Source: Pseudomonas sp. RIT623
Lineage (GTDB): Bacteria; Pseudomonadota; Gammaproteobacteria; Pseudomonadales; Pseudomonadaceae
Direction: 5' to 3'
Length of the DNA stretch: 64,000 nucleotides
NCBI RefSeq assembly: GCF_004519305.1
Contig: NZ_SOZA01000001.1
Coordinates: 62,001-126,000, forward strand
A program made the position numbers and the translations under genes. Positions within the stretch are counted from its first letter, which is position 1; each line of letters starts with the position of its first letter. Positions 26,700 through 38,025 of this stretch are shown one piece after another. The notes below the pieces were generated by a model that saw only the letters and a list, made by a program, of their open reading frames with translations, made no database searches and was not told the DNA's origin.

Positions 26700-27332
26700 T
26701 CAGATCGGTGCCCGACGCAGGGTGGCCAGGAAGGTCGCGGCACCGATGAACAGCCCGGCAAAGGTGCGGTTCAAGCGCTTCTGCTGCTTCGGCGTACGCA
26801 ACAGGCGCAGCACCCGCGAAGCCAGGCCGGTGTAACCCGCCATCACCAGCATGTCGACGCTGATCATGGTCACGGTGATCGCCACGTACTGGGGCAGCAA
26901 CGCCTGGTGCGGGTTGATGAACTGCGGCAGCACCGCAAGCATGAACACCAGCGCCTTGGGGTTGCTGACGTTGACCAGGAAACCACGGAACACCAGGCTC
27001 AGCGGCTTGCCGATCGGCCGCACGCCGGACTCGTCGCTCATGTCCATCGGCAGCGCGCGCCACTGTTTGTAGGCGAGGTAGACCAGGTAGGCAACGCCGA
27101 ACCACTTGATGACCTGGAAGGCCGTGGCCGAGGCGGCGAGGATAGCGCCCACACCGGCGGCAATGATGGCGATCTGCACGATCAGGCCTAGCTGCAGGCC
27201 CAGGGCGTTCCAGTAGCCACGCCAAAAACCGTACTGCAGCCCACTGGACATCGAGGCGATTGCCCCGGCGCCCGGCGACAGGCTGATCACCCAGCACGCG
27301 GCAAAGAACGCCAACCACGTTTCCATCGACAT
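26700..27332 (-). CDS. LysE/RhtB-family amino-acid exporter
   Basis: Inner-membrane exporter of 210 aa with about six helices. Family marks: the N-terminal SLSPGAGAIASMSSGLQYGFW with its conserved proline and glycine pattern, WFGVAYLVYLAYKQWR, and GFLVNVSNPKALVFMLAVLPQF. These place it in the RhtB branch, which exports homoserine, threonine, lysine or related amines. GAGG lies 6 nt before the ATG. The substrate is unknown. Confidence 0.87.
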   Translation of the reverse strand: MSMETWLAFFAACWVISLSPGAGAIASMSSGLQYGFWRGYWNALGLQLGLIVQIAIIAAGVGAILAASATAFQVIKWFGVAYLVYLAYKQWRALPMDMSDESGVRPIGKPLSLVFRGFLVNVSNPKALVFMLAVLPQFINPHQALLPQYVAITVTMISVDMLVMAGYTGLASRVLRLLRTPKQQKRLNRTFAGLFIGAATFLATLRRAPI

Positions 27333-27418
27333 CGCACACCTCGCTCGAACAACTTTTGCAAAACGTTAAGCTACGGCGATGGCGAAAAAATAACCAGCGG
27401 TTTTTGCGCTTGCAACGA

Positions 27419-28005
27419 TCAGTCGTCGAGGGCCGGTGAGTCCTGCAGCATGACCGCCGCCTCGGCCCCACGCCAGCGGCGCACGGCCTTCTGGAAGAAC
27501 TGGCTGTTGGGCACCTGCACCAGCGCGCCACCGGCCTCTGGTGTTTCCATCAGCGTGGTGTACAGCAGGTTGATGGCGATCACCCGGCCCTTCACCCCCG
27601 GCTTGTCGAGGGTATCGACCAGCTCGACCACATCGCCGATACGAAACGGCCCGACGGTGAAGATCAACACCGCGCACAGCAGGTTGGACAGCACGCTCCA
27701 GATAGCGAAGAACGCCACCGCCGCCACCGCGACGAAACCCGACAGCGCGGTCCACAGCACCGTGGCCGAGACGCCCAGGCGCTCGAGCACGAACAGCAGC
27801 GCGCTGCCCATGATCAGCCAGCGCAGGGCGCCGCGCACCGGCACCATCAGCTCGTGCGGCAACGGGTAGCGTTCGCCCAGGCTTCTCAACCCGCGAGCGA
27901 CCATGCGCTGCAGGACGAACGCTGCGATCAGGATCAGCAGAATCTGCAACCCCAGCCACATCGAGTCCATCCATTGCCCCGGCAACAGCGAGCGCAGCTC
28001 CTCCA

Positions 28006-28006
<1 letters not shown>
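27419..28006 (-). CDS. Small MscS-family mechanosensitive channel
   Basis: Membrane protein of 195 aa with two or three helices before the pore helix and a short beta domain. The pore region (SGFVAVAAVAFFAIWSVLSN) and the following GPFRIGDVVEL and GRVIAINLLYTTL are typical of MscS. It is much shorter than E. coli MscS (286 aa) and lacks the large C-terminal cage. The ATG overlaps the stop of the ABC-F gene (TGATG), so translation is coupled to it. Confidence 0.83.
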
Positions 28007-29916
<1,910 letters not shown>

Positions 29917-29966
29917 GATGGTCGCGGAGTCTACCAGCTTCGCCGACCCCTGGCGCGAGTGAAACC

Positions 29967-30446
29967 ATGCACACCGACCTGTGGAATCACGCCCTGACCC
30001 TGTACGCCCGACCGGGTGTCGAAGCGGCCAGCCTGGCCCTTCAGGAACTGGGCGGCGATGTCTGCCTGTTGCTCTGCGCCACCTGGCTGCAGGCCCGTGG
30101 CGTGGCCGCCGACGAGCAACGAACGGCCGCCTTGCAGGCCTTGGCCGGCCCCTGGCAACGCGACGTGGTTGCGCCGCTGCGCACGCTACGCCAGCAGTGG
30201 CGCGAGCACGCGCTGGCCGACCCGCGGTTGAGCGTGTTGCGTGAACAGGTCAAGGACCTGGAACTACAGGCTGAGCGCGCCTTGCTGGAACGCCTGGAGG
30301 CGCTGGCGCGGGAATGGCCTGCGACAGCGGACGCTGGGCAGGATTGGCTGGCCCGACTGGCGCCGGACCAGGCCCGGAACCACGACGCGCTGCATCAGCT
30401 GCGCGTCGCGGCCCGTGAGCTTCAGGACGCCGAAGTCGGCGACTGA
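29967..30446 (+). CDS. TIGR02444/DUF2390 family protein
   Basis: Cytoplasmic helical protein of 159 aa. The arrangement WNHALTLYARPGVEAASLALQELGGDVCLLL is the recognisable N-terminal signature of the TIGR02444 family, found beside algP in pseudomonads; function unknown. It is divergent from the ABC-F gene and its last 25 bp overlap the 3' end of the convergent algP gene. Confidence 0.85.
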   Translation: MHTDLWNHALTLYARPGVEAASLALQELGGDVCLLLCATWLQARGVAADEQRTAALQALAGPWQRDVVAPLRTLRQQWREHALADPRLSVLREQVKDLELQAERALLERLEALAREWPATADAGQDWLARLAPDQARNHDALHQLRVAARELQDAEVGD

Positions 30447-31420
30447 GCCGGGGTGGCAGTTGCTGCTGGCGCTGCCACGCTGGTTGCCGACGCCGGGGAG
30501 GCGCCGTTGGCCGCAGTGGCAGGTTTGCTGTCAGCGGGTTTGCTGGCAACCGGCTTGGCGGCGGCGGGCCTGGACCGCGTCCTGGCGGCAGCAGGCTTGG
30601 CGGCCGGTTTGGCTGGCGCTTTGGTGGCAGCAGGTTTGGTCGCCGCAGCTTTCACCGGAGCCTTGGCAGCTGGCTTGGCCGCGGGTTTGACCGCTGCGGT
30701 TTTCGCCGGGGCCTTGGCGGCGGCAGGCTTGGCAGCGGCTGGTTTAGCCGCTGGCTTGGCGGCGGGTTTGGCTGCGGCGGTTTTCGCCGGCGCCTTGGCA
30801 GCGACAGGCTTGGTCGCAGCGGCTCTGGCCGGGGCCTTGGCAGCGGCAGGCTTGGCGGCGGCAGTTCTGGCCGGGGCCTTGGCCGCAGCGGGTTTAGCCG
30901 CTGGCTTGGCAGCAGCAGCCCGAGCCGGCGCCTTGGCGGCTGGCTTGCCAGCTGGTTTTGCTGCCGGTTTGGCCGCGGTGGTTTTCGCCGCAGGCTTGGC
31001 GGCGGCTTTCGGTGCTGCCGCACGCGAGTCCAGTGCCTTGGCCGCGGCCTCGCGCACCTTGCCGACACCCTGGGCCAGTTTCAGGCTTTCCTGGGCATCG
31101 CGCTTGAGTTGCTGAATATAAGTGCGGGTCTGGGTCTGGCGATCCTTGAGCGAGTCGAGCAAATCTTCAAGTTCGCCCGCGGCTTTTTTCGCCTTGCCCT
31201 GCGCCTTGGCTTTACCCGCCTTGGCCGCGTCCTGCAACTTCAAGCGGGCGTTGTGCAGTTTCTCCTGCGCCTTGCCACGTTGTTTTTCCAACTTGGCCAA
31301 TAGTTTCTCGGCATCCGCCAGCGCTTGGGAGCAGGCATCTTCCAAATGTTCGAGCAGGCTGCCCGAAAGTTGCTGGAGCAGGTGCAACGGCGTACTTACT
31401 GGCTTCTTTTTGGCCGACAT
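30422..31420 (-). CDS. algP: AlgP, histone H1-like alginate regulatory protein
   Basis: DNA-binding-like protein of 332 aa. The N-terminal third is a leucine/lysine coiled coil (about residues 1-125) with phasin-like character. Residues about 130-300 consist of KPAAKP/AAKAPA repeats resembling the C-terminal tail of histone H1. The last 30 residues are alanine-, serine- and threonine-rich. In P. aeruginosa AlgP was linked to alginate gene expression. AGGAGG lies 7 nt before the ATG. The repeated DNA (about 30.5-31.0 kb) is prone to length change between strains. Confidence 0.92.
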   Translation of the reverse strand: MSAKKKPVSTPLHLLQQLSGSLLEHLEDACSQALADAEKLLAKLEKQRGKAQEKLHNARLKLQDAAKAGKAKAQGKAKKAAGELEDLLDSLKDRQTQTRTYIQQLKRDAQESLKLAQGVGKVREAAAKALDSRAAAPKAAAKPAAKTTAAKPAAKPAGKPAAKAPARAAAAKPAAKPAAAKAPARTAAAKPAAAKAPARAAATKPVAAKAPAKTAAAKPAAKPAAKPAAAKPAAAKAPAKTAAVKPAAKPAAKAPVKAAATKPAATKAPAKPAAKPAAARTRSRPAAAKPVASKPADSKPATAANGASPASATSVAAPAATATPAQSPTSAS

Positions 31421-31536
31421 GGTTTACCTCCTGGCTGACGAGAGTGCGGCTCATACTATGCTTCTGCTGCTACCGCCGCTAGGGCATGTTGACCGTCTCG
31501 GTAGCGCCGCGTTGCATGCCTGGGCAAAGTTGTTGT

Positions 31537-31550
31537 CTTGCAGCTGCAAG
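31537..31550. promoter_or_regulatory. 14-bp palindrome between algP and the FKBP gene
   Basis: CTTGCAGCTGCAAG is a perfect palindrome in the 224-bp divergent gap. It could be an operator shared by algP and the isomerase gene. A CATACT that could serve as a -10 box for the isomerase gene lies near 31611. Confidence 0.25.
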
Positions 31551-31644
31551 CAAGTGTAGTTGCCCGTTAATGTGTTGCCGATATTTACACATCTTTCAGC
31601 GACAAGGCTGGCATACTTCGCGCTCATTGCCGCAGGAGTCTTCC

Positions 31645-32310
31645 ATGCATCGCTCTCTGATTTTCGGCCTGTGCCTGGTGCCTGCGCTGTGCCTGGCCAG
31701 CACCGATAACCCACCCGCCAATGACGCTGACCTGGCCTACAGCCTGGGTAGCAGTCTGGGCGAACGGCTGCGCCAGGAAGTGCCTGGGCTACAGCTCGAG
31801 GCCCTGGTGGAGGGCCTGCGCCAGGCGTATCAAGGTGAGCCACCGCGTATCGCCAAGTCGCGCATGCAGGCCATCCTCGCGCAGCATGAAGAACAGGCCA
31901 ATGCCGCCGCCGAACAGGCGCAGGTGAACAAGCTACTGACCGAGGAGAAACGCTTCCTCGCCGGCGAACGCGCCCGCAACGGCGTCCACGAGCTGGCCGA
32001 CGGCATTCTCTACAGCGAGCTGGCCAGCGGCACGGGCGCCCAGCCCAAGGCCAGCGGCAGGGTGCAGGTACGCTATGTGGGACGCCTGCCGGACGGCACG
32101 GTGTTCGACCAGAACCTGCAACCGCAATGGTTCAAGCTCGACTCGGTGATCGAAGGCTGGCAGGTGGCGTTGCCGAAGATGAAGGCCGGGGCGAAATGGC
32201 GCTTGGTGGTGCCATCGGCCAAAGCCTATGGCGCCGACGGGGCGGGCGACCTGATCGCGCCCTATACCCCTCTGGTGTTCGAAATCGAGCTGCTGGACGT
32301 GGCCGACTGA
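31645..32310 (+). CDS. Periplasmic FKBP-type peptidyl-prolyl isomerase
   Basis: Peptidyl-prolyl cis-trans isomerase of 221 aa. A signal peptide (to about residue 19, LCLA-ST) leads to a helical dimerisation domain (about 20-115: DLAYSLGSSLGERL) and a C-terminal FKBP domain (about 125-218: VQVRYVGRLPDGTVFDQN, VIEGWQVALPKMKAG, LVFEIELLDV). The layout is that of FkpA/Mip foldases. CAGGAG precedes the ATG. It lies between algP and algQ, as in other pseudomonads. Confidence 0.88.
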   Translation: MHRSLIFGLCLVPALCLASTDNPPANDADLAYSLGSSLGERLRQEVPGLQLEALVEGLRQAYQGEPPRIAKSRMQAILAQHEEQANAAAEQAQVNKLLTEEKRFLAGERARNGVHELADGILYSELASGTGAQPKASGRVQVRYVGRLPDGTVFDQNLQPQWFKLDSVIEGWQVALPKMKAGAKWRLVVPSAKAYGADGAGDLIAPYTPLVFEIELLDVAD

Positions 32311-32311
32311 A

Positions 32312-32782
32312 TCAGGCCTGCACCGCGTCTTCTTGCTTGTGGGCGTTGTGCAACACCTCGATCAGGCAATCTTCCAGTTCGAAGCGCTCGTGCAGCAGGC
32401 CGCCGAGCTTGGCCAGCTTCTCGGCAAAACGCTCGGTATCCCTGCACTCGCCTTTCTCGCAATGATCATTGAAAGCCAGGGCGATCTGGGTGCTGTCATC
32501 GATGCGTGGGTTGATCTGCTTTGCCAGTTCCAACGCACCGGTATCACCAAATGCCTTGGCTTCACTGACCAATTGCTCGCTGACTTCGAAATGCCAGGCC
32601 GAGACATAGTCCACCAGCACCGCGCAGAAATCGCGGTTCTTCTCTTTGTCGGCAAACGCCGGCTTTGCATCGCGCAGGGCGCGGAAGGCTTGCACCAGGT
32701 CCTGGCGCTCCTCCAGCCAACGATCGATCAGCTTGTGAACTCCGCCCCAGCGTTCCTGGGCGTTCTGGCAACTATCGAGCAT
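32312..32782 (-). CDS. algQ: AlgQ, Rsd-family anti-sigma-70 factor
   Basis: Protein of 156 aa of the Rsd/AlgQ family, which binds the housekeeping sigma-70 and affects alginate, siderophore and virulence genes. Seen: [32 protein letters not shown], and the conserved cysteine/histidine HFEVSEQLV region and [16 protein letters not shown]. The start giving MLDSCQN is chosen because all family members begin there. Its stop is 1 bp from the end of the convergent isomerase gene. Confidence 0.93.
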   Translation of the reverse strand: MLDSCQNAQERWGGVHKLIDRWLEERQDLVQAFRALRDAKPAFADKEKNRDFCAVLVDYVSAWHFEVSEQLVSEAKAFGDTGALELAKQINPRIDDSTQIALAFNDHCEKGECRDTERFAEKLAKLGGLLHERFELEDCLIEVLHNAHKQEDAVQA

Positions 32783-33012
32783 GGCAATCTCATCCCTTCT
32801 GGGTGGATGCCGCTGCACCTCGCGACACAATACCGTGGCACAAAGGTGACATCAGCAAACGGCATCGAGCAGTTGTATTTTCGGTGGGCGTGCTGGGAGA
32901 TTATGCCCGCGCGACCTGCCCATCAAGGTACGCAGCAGACAAAGTTCATACAAGCGTTTAATCCCTTTCGCCTGCACCACTGGTCGAACAACGCCACGGG
33001 CATTGCCCTGGG

Positions 33013-33525
33013 TCAACGCAGCGCGCCCTTGCGGAATCGATACGCCACCAGCCAGGACGCGGGCAGCGCGGCCAGCAGCAAAAAGGCCAGCAGGCTCCAT
33101 TCGGGCAAGGTCAGGTCGAGGAAGCTCCAACTGATGGAGACGCAATCGGGACTGCCCAACACGAACATGCGCAGGATCTCGCCCAGGGGCCGCTGCATGA
33201 GCTGCTCCAGCGGCAGGTGGCAACCGGCGATGGGCGATGGGTCGCTCTGCAGCCAGACATGCCGCCCCGCCAGCAACGCCCCGGCCACGGCGGTGGCCAG
33301 GGTCAGCCAGGCATAGCCGCGCTTGGCCCATGAGCGGGGGGCGTGCAGCAACGCCGCCAGGCTGGCCAAGGCATACAGGCCGAGCATCAGACGCTGACTG
33401 AAACACAGCGCGCAGGGAATCAGGCCAACCACCGATTCGAGCCGGAACGAGGCGACCAGCACCCCCAGGGCAATCAGGAAGGCGGGAAGGTAAAAGCTGC
33501 GCAAGCAGGCCAGCGACATGGGCAA
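33013..33525 (-). CDS. dsbB: Disulfide bond formation protein B
   Basis: Quinone-linked inner-membrane protein of 170 aa with four helices that re-oxidises DsbA. The periplasmic cysteine pairs are present: CxxC in PCALCFSQR and a second pair in AGCHLPLEQL and SPDCVSISW. The protein matches the shorter DsbB/DsbH type found beside algQ in pseudomonads. Start at 33525 or the ATG two codons later; no strong Shine-Dalgarno. About 230 bp between this gene and algQ hold no other gene. Confidence 0.9.
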   Translation of the reverse strand: MPMSLACLRSFYLPAFLIALGVLVASFRLESVVGLIPCALCFSQRLMLGLYALASLAALLHAPRSWAKRGYAWLTLATAVAGALLAGRHVWLQSDPSPIAGCHLPLEQLMQRPLGEILRMFVLGSPDCVSISWSFLDLTLPEWSLLAFLLLAALPASWLVAYRFRKGALR

Positions 33526-33723
33526 GGGGTGTCCGCGAGTCAGGGAGGATGGTGAAAACGGTAGAGGAAAGGTGCGCTTTGTATCAAGGCGCTACAGCGG
33601 GGACAAGTCGCTGAATGGGCTCAGAATTGATTCTGTGGCAGGCAGGAAAGTTCTGACAAGGAGGCAGATGCAGTCAACAGCACGGCATTAGCGCGTTGGA
33701 AACGTGCGCCAAGGGCATCAGCC

Positions 33724-33780
33724 TTGCCGGCGAACACCGGCAAAGCGGCGCCTGGTTCGCCAGCAAGGCTGGCTCCTACA
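33724..33780. repeat. REP-like element after hemY
   Basis: TTGCCGG-CGAACA-CCGGCAA forms one hairpin and is followed by CGCCAGCAAGGCTGGCTCCTACA, the single-copy form of the larger inverted repeat at 26624-26683. Only the intergenic region after hemY is involved. Confidence 0.6.
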
Positions 33781-33801
33781 AGAAGTGCGAACGGCGGGCG
33801 G

Positions 33802-35040
33802 TCAGGCCCGCACGCCTTCCGGCAAGGGCAAGGCCAGCAGGCGCTCGTCCAACAACCCAAGGCCTTCCTGGAACAGCTGGTTGCTGCGCTCCGTTTCGCC
33901 CAGCCCGGCCAACAACCGCGCCAGCTCCGCACAGGCCTCCGGGTTGCGCTCCAGGCGCAGGCTGCTCTCCAGGTAGTCGCGTGCCTTGCCCCACAGACGG
34001 TTCTGCAAACTCAGGCGCCCCAGGGTCAACAACAGGCTTGGGTCTTGCGGGTGTTCTTTGAGCCAACCCTCGGCAACCTGCAACTGGCGCGCCGGGTCAT
34101 CGCCGCGCACCAGGCCATACAAACGCGCCAGATGGCTTTCGTAGCCGCGCTTGAGCGCGGCCCGCAGCACCTGTTCGGCCTCGCCTTGGGCACCGCTCTG
34201 ACGCAATTGCTCGGCATACGCCGACACCAGCTGGGGCTCTTGGCGCTGGGCCGCCGTCAGTTGCTGCCAGGCCCGCTCCAGTGCCTGGCGGGCAGTCTGC
34301 AGGTCCTCGCCACGGCTGGCCGCCAGGCCCAGGTTCTGGCCCCAGGCACGCTGCTCCAGATCTGCCAGCTCGGCCGGCGGCAGCACCTTGTGCTTGCGCA
34401 GGTCTGGCAGCAGGCGAATCAGCGCCGGCCAATCGCCGCGCTCCAGGTGCAGGCGCTGCAACAGCCGCAGCACCTGGGCATTGTGCGGGTGACGCTCCTG
34501 CATGGCCTGCAGGGCTTCGAGCGCACCGTCGTTCTCGCCACGGTCCATTTGCAACTGGGCGTGGGTCAAGGCAATGGCCAACTCGGCCTGGGGCTGGCGC
34601 TCCAGGGCGCGCTCGAGCAGATTGTCGCGGTCATCGACACGGCCCTGTTCGTTGGCCGCGCGGGCGGCGCCAAGGTAATACAGCAGGGGCTGGCGGGCGG
34701 ACTCGGCGGCCCGTTGCAGATGCCGTTGAGCGCTTGCCCAGCGGCCCTCGGCCAGATCCAACTGCCCTTGCTCGACGGCGATGCGGGTCCGCCGGCTGCG
34801 ATTGCGCCGCGACCATGGATTGACCACACCGCTTGAGGTCAGCACCAGACCGACCAGGTAGCGCAGCACCAACAGCAGCACCACCAACCCGGCCAATGCG
34901 CCCAGCGCGGCCCATAGCCCCGACTGGTAACGGAAACCGCCATAGGCGATCAGCACATAGCCGCTGTGCTTGGCGATGGCGATGCCCAGTGCCGCGGCGA
35001 TCACGATCGCCAGCACCGCCAGCAGGTAGACACGTTTCAT
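33802..35040 (-). CDS. hemY: HemY, heme-biosynthesis-associated TPR membrane protein
   Basis: Membrane protein of 412 aa. Two N-terminal helices (about residues 5-25 and 40-64) precede a cytoplasmic or periplasmic array of tetratricopeptide repeats (about 80-390). The family is linked to heme biosynthesis by gene neighbourhood; its exact role is not settled. The ATG overlaps the stop of hemX by 4 bp. Last gene of the hemC-hemD-hemX-hemY run. Confidence 0.92.
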   Translation of the reverse strand: MKRVYLLAVLAIVIAAALGIAIAKHSGYVLIAYGGFRYQSGLWAALGALAGLVVLLLVLRYLVGLVLTSSGVVNPWSRRNRSRRTRIAVEQGQLDLAEGRWASAQRHLQRAAESARQPLLYYLGAARAANEQGRVDDRDNLLERALERQPQAELAIALTHAQLQMDRGENDGALEALQAMQERHPHNAQVLRLLQRLHLERGDWPALIRLLPDLRKHKVLPPAELADLEQRAWGQNLGLAASRGEDLQTARQALERAWQQLTAAQRQEPQLVSAYAEQLRQSGAQGEAEQVLRAALKRGYESHLARLYGLVRGDDPARQLQVAEGWLKEHPQDPSLLLTLGRLSLQNRLWGKARDYLESSLRLERNPEACAELARLLAGLGETERSNQLFQEGLGLLDERLLALPLPEGVRA

Positions 35041-36137
35041 GGCTTGGCCCCCTCGGCGCTGACCGGCTGGTGCCGCCGCTGGATATAGGCCTGCACCGCG
35101 GCCAGGCTTTCGCTCAAGTCAGGCGTGACCACCGACACCGGTTGTTCGGCCAACTGGTTGAGGCTGTCGAGCATGGCCTTGCTCTGCGGGTTGTCCGCGT
35201 TGAAGTTGGCCAGCAGCACGCTGCGCGCATCGTCCAGGGCCTGGGCATACACCTTGGCCTCACCGTTGAGCGCCGCCCACTGGGCCTGCTCGATGGTCAG
35301 GCTCAGCGCCAGGCGCAGCTGGTTGAGCGACTGCCCGGACAGCAACGGGCGCACATTGTCGTCGGCGTTGAATTCGATCTGGAAGTACTTGGATATCTCG
35401 GCCCACCACTGCGACCAGCGGCTGGCGCCGTCGCCATCGGCCGTCAGCGCGCCCAGGGCATCGGCCTTGCCGTCGAACTCCGGCGACTGGGCACTGAGCT
35501 TCTGGACCTGCTCGCGCTGGGCGGCCAGCTTGAGGAACAGCCCGGTGCGGTCCGGCTGCTGGGTGCTGGAGAGCGTGGCCAGGCTGCGCGCCAGCTGCTC
35601 ACGGGCGGCGAAGGCGCCTGGGTCGCTTTGCTCGCGGAGGATTTCATCGGCGCCTTCGACCAGCGCCCTGGCGCTGGCGATGTCCTGCAGCGCCGACAGG
35701 CGCAGGGTCGCCAGGCGCAGCAGATGCTCGGCCTCGGCCAGGCGCCACTCCTTGCGGCTTTCGCCAAGCGCGGTCTCCAGGCGCTGGCTCAGGCGCTGCT
35801 GGTCGCCCTGCAGTTGCGCCACCAGGCGCCGACGGTCTTCCAGCTCGCTGGCCGCCGGCAGGCTGGCCAGTTGCGCAGTTAGCTGCTGCTCACGCTGCTG
35901 CAAGGCGTCAGCGCGTTGATTCAAGGCTTGCAGGTGCTCGCCCTGGCCTTGCTCGCTGCCTTGCAGCTGCCGCACCTGCCAGGCGCCCCAGCCGCCAACC
36001 GCGACCCCGGCGGCGCCCAGCAGCAGCGCAAGCAGCGCCAAGCCGCTGCCGGAGCGTCGGGCGGGCGTGGCGGTAGTGGTGTTCGGCGCTTCGGACGCCT
36101 TGGGCTGTTCGGTGTTGGACAAGACAGTTTCGCTCAC
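35037..36137 (-). CDS. hemX: HemX, uroporphyrinogen-III C-methyltransferase-like membrane protein
   Basis: Protein of 366 aa: a proline/threonine-rich cytoplasmic N-terminus, one membrane helix (about residues 31-54), a coiled coil (about 56-125) and an HemX domain. Despite the annotation often given, it lacks the methyltransferase fold of CysG and is not expected to methylate uroporphyrinogen. It lies 45 bp after hemD and overlaps hemY, so a structural role with HemY is likely. Confidence 0.88.
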   Translation of the reverse strand: MSETVLSNTEQPKASEAPNTTTATPARRSGSGLALLALLLGAAGVAVGGWGAWQVRQLQGSEQGQGEHLQALNQRADALQQREQQLTAQLASLPAASELEDRRRLVAQLQGDQQRLSQRLETALGESRKEWRLAEAEHLLRLATLRLSALQDIASARALVEGADEILREQSDPGAFAAREQLARSLATLSSTQQPDRTGLFLKLAAQREQVQKLSAQSPEFDGKADALGALTADGDGASRWSQWWAEISKYFQIEFNADDNVRPLLSGQSLNQLRLALSLTIEQAQWAALNGEAKVYAQALDDARSVLLANFNADNPQSKAMLDSLNQLAEQPVSVVTPDLSESLAAVQAYIQRRHQPVSAEGAKP

Positions 36138-36182
36138 GTATCCATCCTTTGCAGGGTGCGCATCGCTGTGAAGCTTAGCGCC

Positions 36183-36950
36183 TTAAGGGGCAGGCGCAGC
36201 GGTTCGCTGCACAGCTGCCAGCAAGGCCGCGGCACTGGCGCCACGGCAATCCACAATTTCTCGAGCGCCCAGGGCGCGGGCCTGATCGGCCACACGCGGG
36301 CTGGGCACGAACAACGGCAGGCGCGACAGCCTTGGCCAATCCACGCCCGCCAACTGGCGCAGGTGTTCAAGCCCCTGCCCACTGCTGACCACCAGGCCGT
36401 TGAGGCGTTCCCCAACGATGCGCTGCACCAGGGTGCCAGGCGGATAATGCGGCAGGTTGCGCCGATACAGTTCCAGATAATCGACACTAGCACCTAGCTC
36501 GGCAAGACGCTCGGCCAGCAGTTCGCGACCTCCCTCGCCACGGACAATCACGACACGGGCTGTAGGAAAGCTGGCAGCCTCGCGCAGGGCAGGCAGGCAA
36601 AGCAAGGCCTCGCTGTCGTCACCGGCTGTAGGGAAAGTCACCAAAAGCCCACGTTGTTGCAGCACGCGTGCCGTAGCCTCGCCCACCGTGAACCACCCTG
36701 TGCGCGGCGCTGCGATGCCCGCGCGGTCCAGGGCCTCGAGCAACAGGCGCGCTGCCGGCTTGCTCACCACGATGATCGCCCGCGCCTGACTGACGGCCTG
36801 CAGGCCCAGCCGTTGCGCCGGGCCCTGTTCGAGGGCCTCGATGGTCAGCAAAGGCAAGCTCGCGCTGGCGATGCCCGCCTCTGCCAGGGTCTGCGCCAGT
36901 GCCGCGCAGTCCTCTTCGGGGCGGGTCAGCAGCAGGCGCCAGGGGCTCAC
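36183..36950 (-). CDS. hemD: Uroporphyrinogen-III synthase
   Basis: Enzyme of 255 aa that closes hydroxymethylbilane into uroporphyrinogen III with inversion of ring D. Two alpha/beta lobes are seen: [17 protein letters not shown] at the start and [31 protein letters not shown] in the second half, with a conserved tyrosine region YRRNLP. It starts with GTG, which overlaps the hemC stop (GTGA), so the two are translationally coupled. Confidence 0.94.
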   Translation of the reverse strand: MSPWRLLLTRPEEDCAALAQTLAEAGIASASLPLLTIEALEQGPAQRLGLQAVSQARAIIVVSKPAARLLLEALDRAGIAAPRTGWFTVGEATARVLQQRGLLVTFPTAGDDSEALLCLPALREAASFPTARVVIVRGEGGRELLAERLAELGASVDYLELYRRNLPHYPPGTLVQRIVGERLNGLVVSSGQGLEHLRQLAGVDWPRLSRLPLFVPSPRVADQARALGAREIVDCRGASAAALLAAVQRTAAPAP

Positions 36951-37888
36951 GGGTGGCCGGCCTCGCCATAGACTTCCTGGAGGATCGCCGCGGCGCCCTG
37001 GCCAAGCAGGGCCTCGGCGACCTGCACCCCCAGGGCTTCGGCGCCAGCACGTGGCGCCCGGGCGTCAGCCACCAACAGCGTGCCACCGGACGGTTGCCCG
37101 ACCAGGCCACGCAGCCACAGTTGATCGCCTTCGAGCACTGCGTAGCAGGCAATCGGCACCTGGCAGCCGCCATTCAGGCGCTTGTTCAGGGCACGCTCGG
37201 CGATCACCCGGTCGGCGGTGTCGACGTGGTGCAGCGGCGCCAGCAGCGCATGGATCTCGCGGTCGGCGCTGCGGCACTCGATGCCCACGGCGCCCTGGCC
37301 ACCGGCCGGCAGGCTGTCGTCGACACTGATGGTGGAGGTGATGCGCTCTTCGAAGCCCAGGCGAATCAGGCCGGCGGCGGCGAGGATGATGGCGTCGTAC
37401 TCGCCGGCATCGAGCTTGGCCAGGCGGGTGTTGACGTTGCCGCGCAGGAACTGGATTTTCAGGTCCGGGCGGCGTGCCAGCAACTGGGCCTGGCGACGCA
37501 GGCTGGAGGTACCGACGATGCTGCCGGCCGGCAGGGCTTCGAGGCTGGCGAAGGTGTTGGAAACAAAGGCATCGCGTGGGTCTTCACGTTCACAGATGCA
37601 GTACAGGCCCAGGCCTTCGGGGAAGTCCATGGGCACGTCCTTCATCGAGTGCACGGCGATGTCGGCCTCGTTGTCCAGCAGCGCGGTTTCCAGTTCCTTG
37701 ACGAACAGGCCCTTGCCGCCGATCTTCGCCAGCGGCGCGTCGAGCAGCTTGTCGCCGCGGCTGACCATGGGCACCAGGGTCACCTGGATGCCGGGGTGGG
37801 CCTGCTCCAGGCGGGCTTTGACATATTCGGCCTGCCACAGGGCCAGGGCACTTTTACGGGTGGCAATGCGGATTTCGCGAGTGGACAT
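36947..37888 (-). CDS. hemC: Porphobilinogen deaminase (hydroxymethylbilane synthase)
   Basis: Enzyme of 313 aa that joins four porphobilinogens to hydroxymethylbilane. Signatures: [39 protein letters not shown] with the catalytic aspartate further on in [15 protein letters not shown], and the dipyrromethane cofactor cysteine in [15 protein letters not shown] at 37888; an in-frame GTG lies three codons upstream. Downstream of algR in the same direction with a 137-bp gap that contains a hairpin. Confidence 0.96.
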   Translation of the reverse strand: MSTREIRIATRKSALALWQAEYVKARLEQAHPGIQVTLVPMVSRGDKLLDAPLAKIGGKGLFVKELETALLDNEADIAVHSMKDVPMDFPEGLGLYCICEREDPRDAFVSNTFASLEALPAGSIVGTSSLRRQAQLLARRPDLKIQFLRGNVNTRLAKLDAGEYDAIILAAAGLIRLGFEERITSTISVDDSLPAGGQGAVGIECRSADREIHALLAPLHHVDTADRVIAERALNKRLNGGCQVPIACYAVLEGDQLWLRGLVGQPSGGTLLVADARAPRAGAEALGVQVAEALLGQGAAAILQEVYGEAGHP

Positions 37889-37970
37889 GGAGCGCACCGA
37901 ACCAGAGAAATACCGCCGATGATAACAGCTCCTCCCGGTGTACCCGCAGATTCAGATCAGCAAAGCGCCA

Positions 37971-38010
37971 CGTGGAGCGAGCTTTAGCCGCCGGGCAAAC
38001 CCGCTCCCAG
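37971..38010. repeat. REP-like hairpin between algR and hemC
   Basis: GTGGAGCG and CGCTCCCA form the base of an imperfect hairpin resembling a divergent P. putida REP. It may limit read-through from algR into hemC. Confidence 0.45.
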
Positions 38011-38025
38011 ACTGTCGAAGGTAAG

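Noticed and set aside
30453..31115. Plus-strand alanine/glycine-rich frame of 220 codons
   Set aside because: Mirror of the algP repeats; AlgP has a good ribosome site and a known N-terminal domain.
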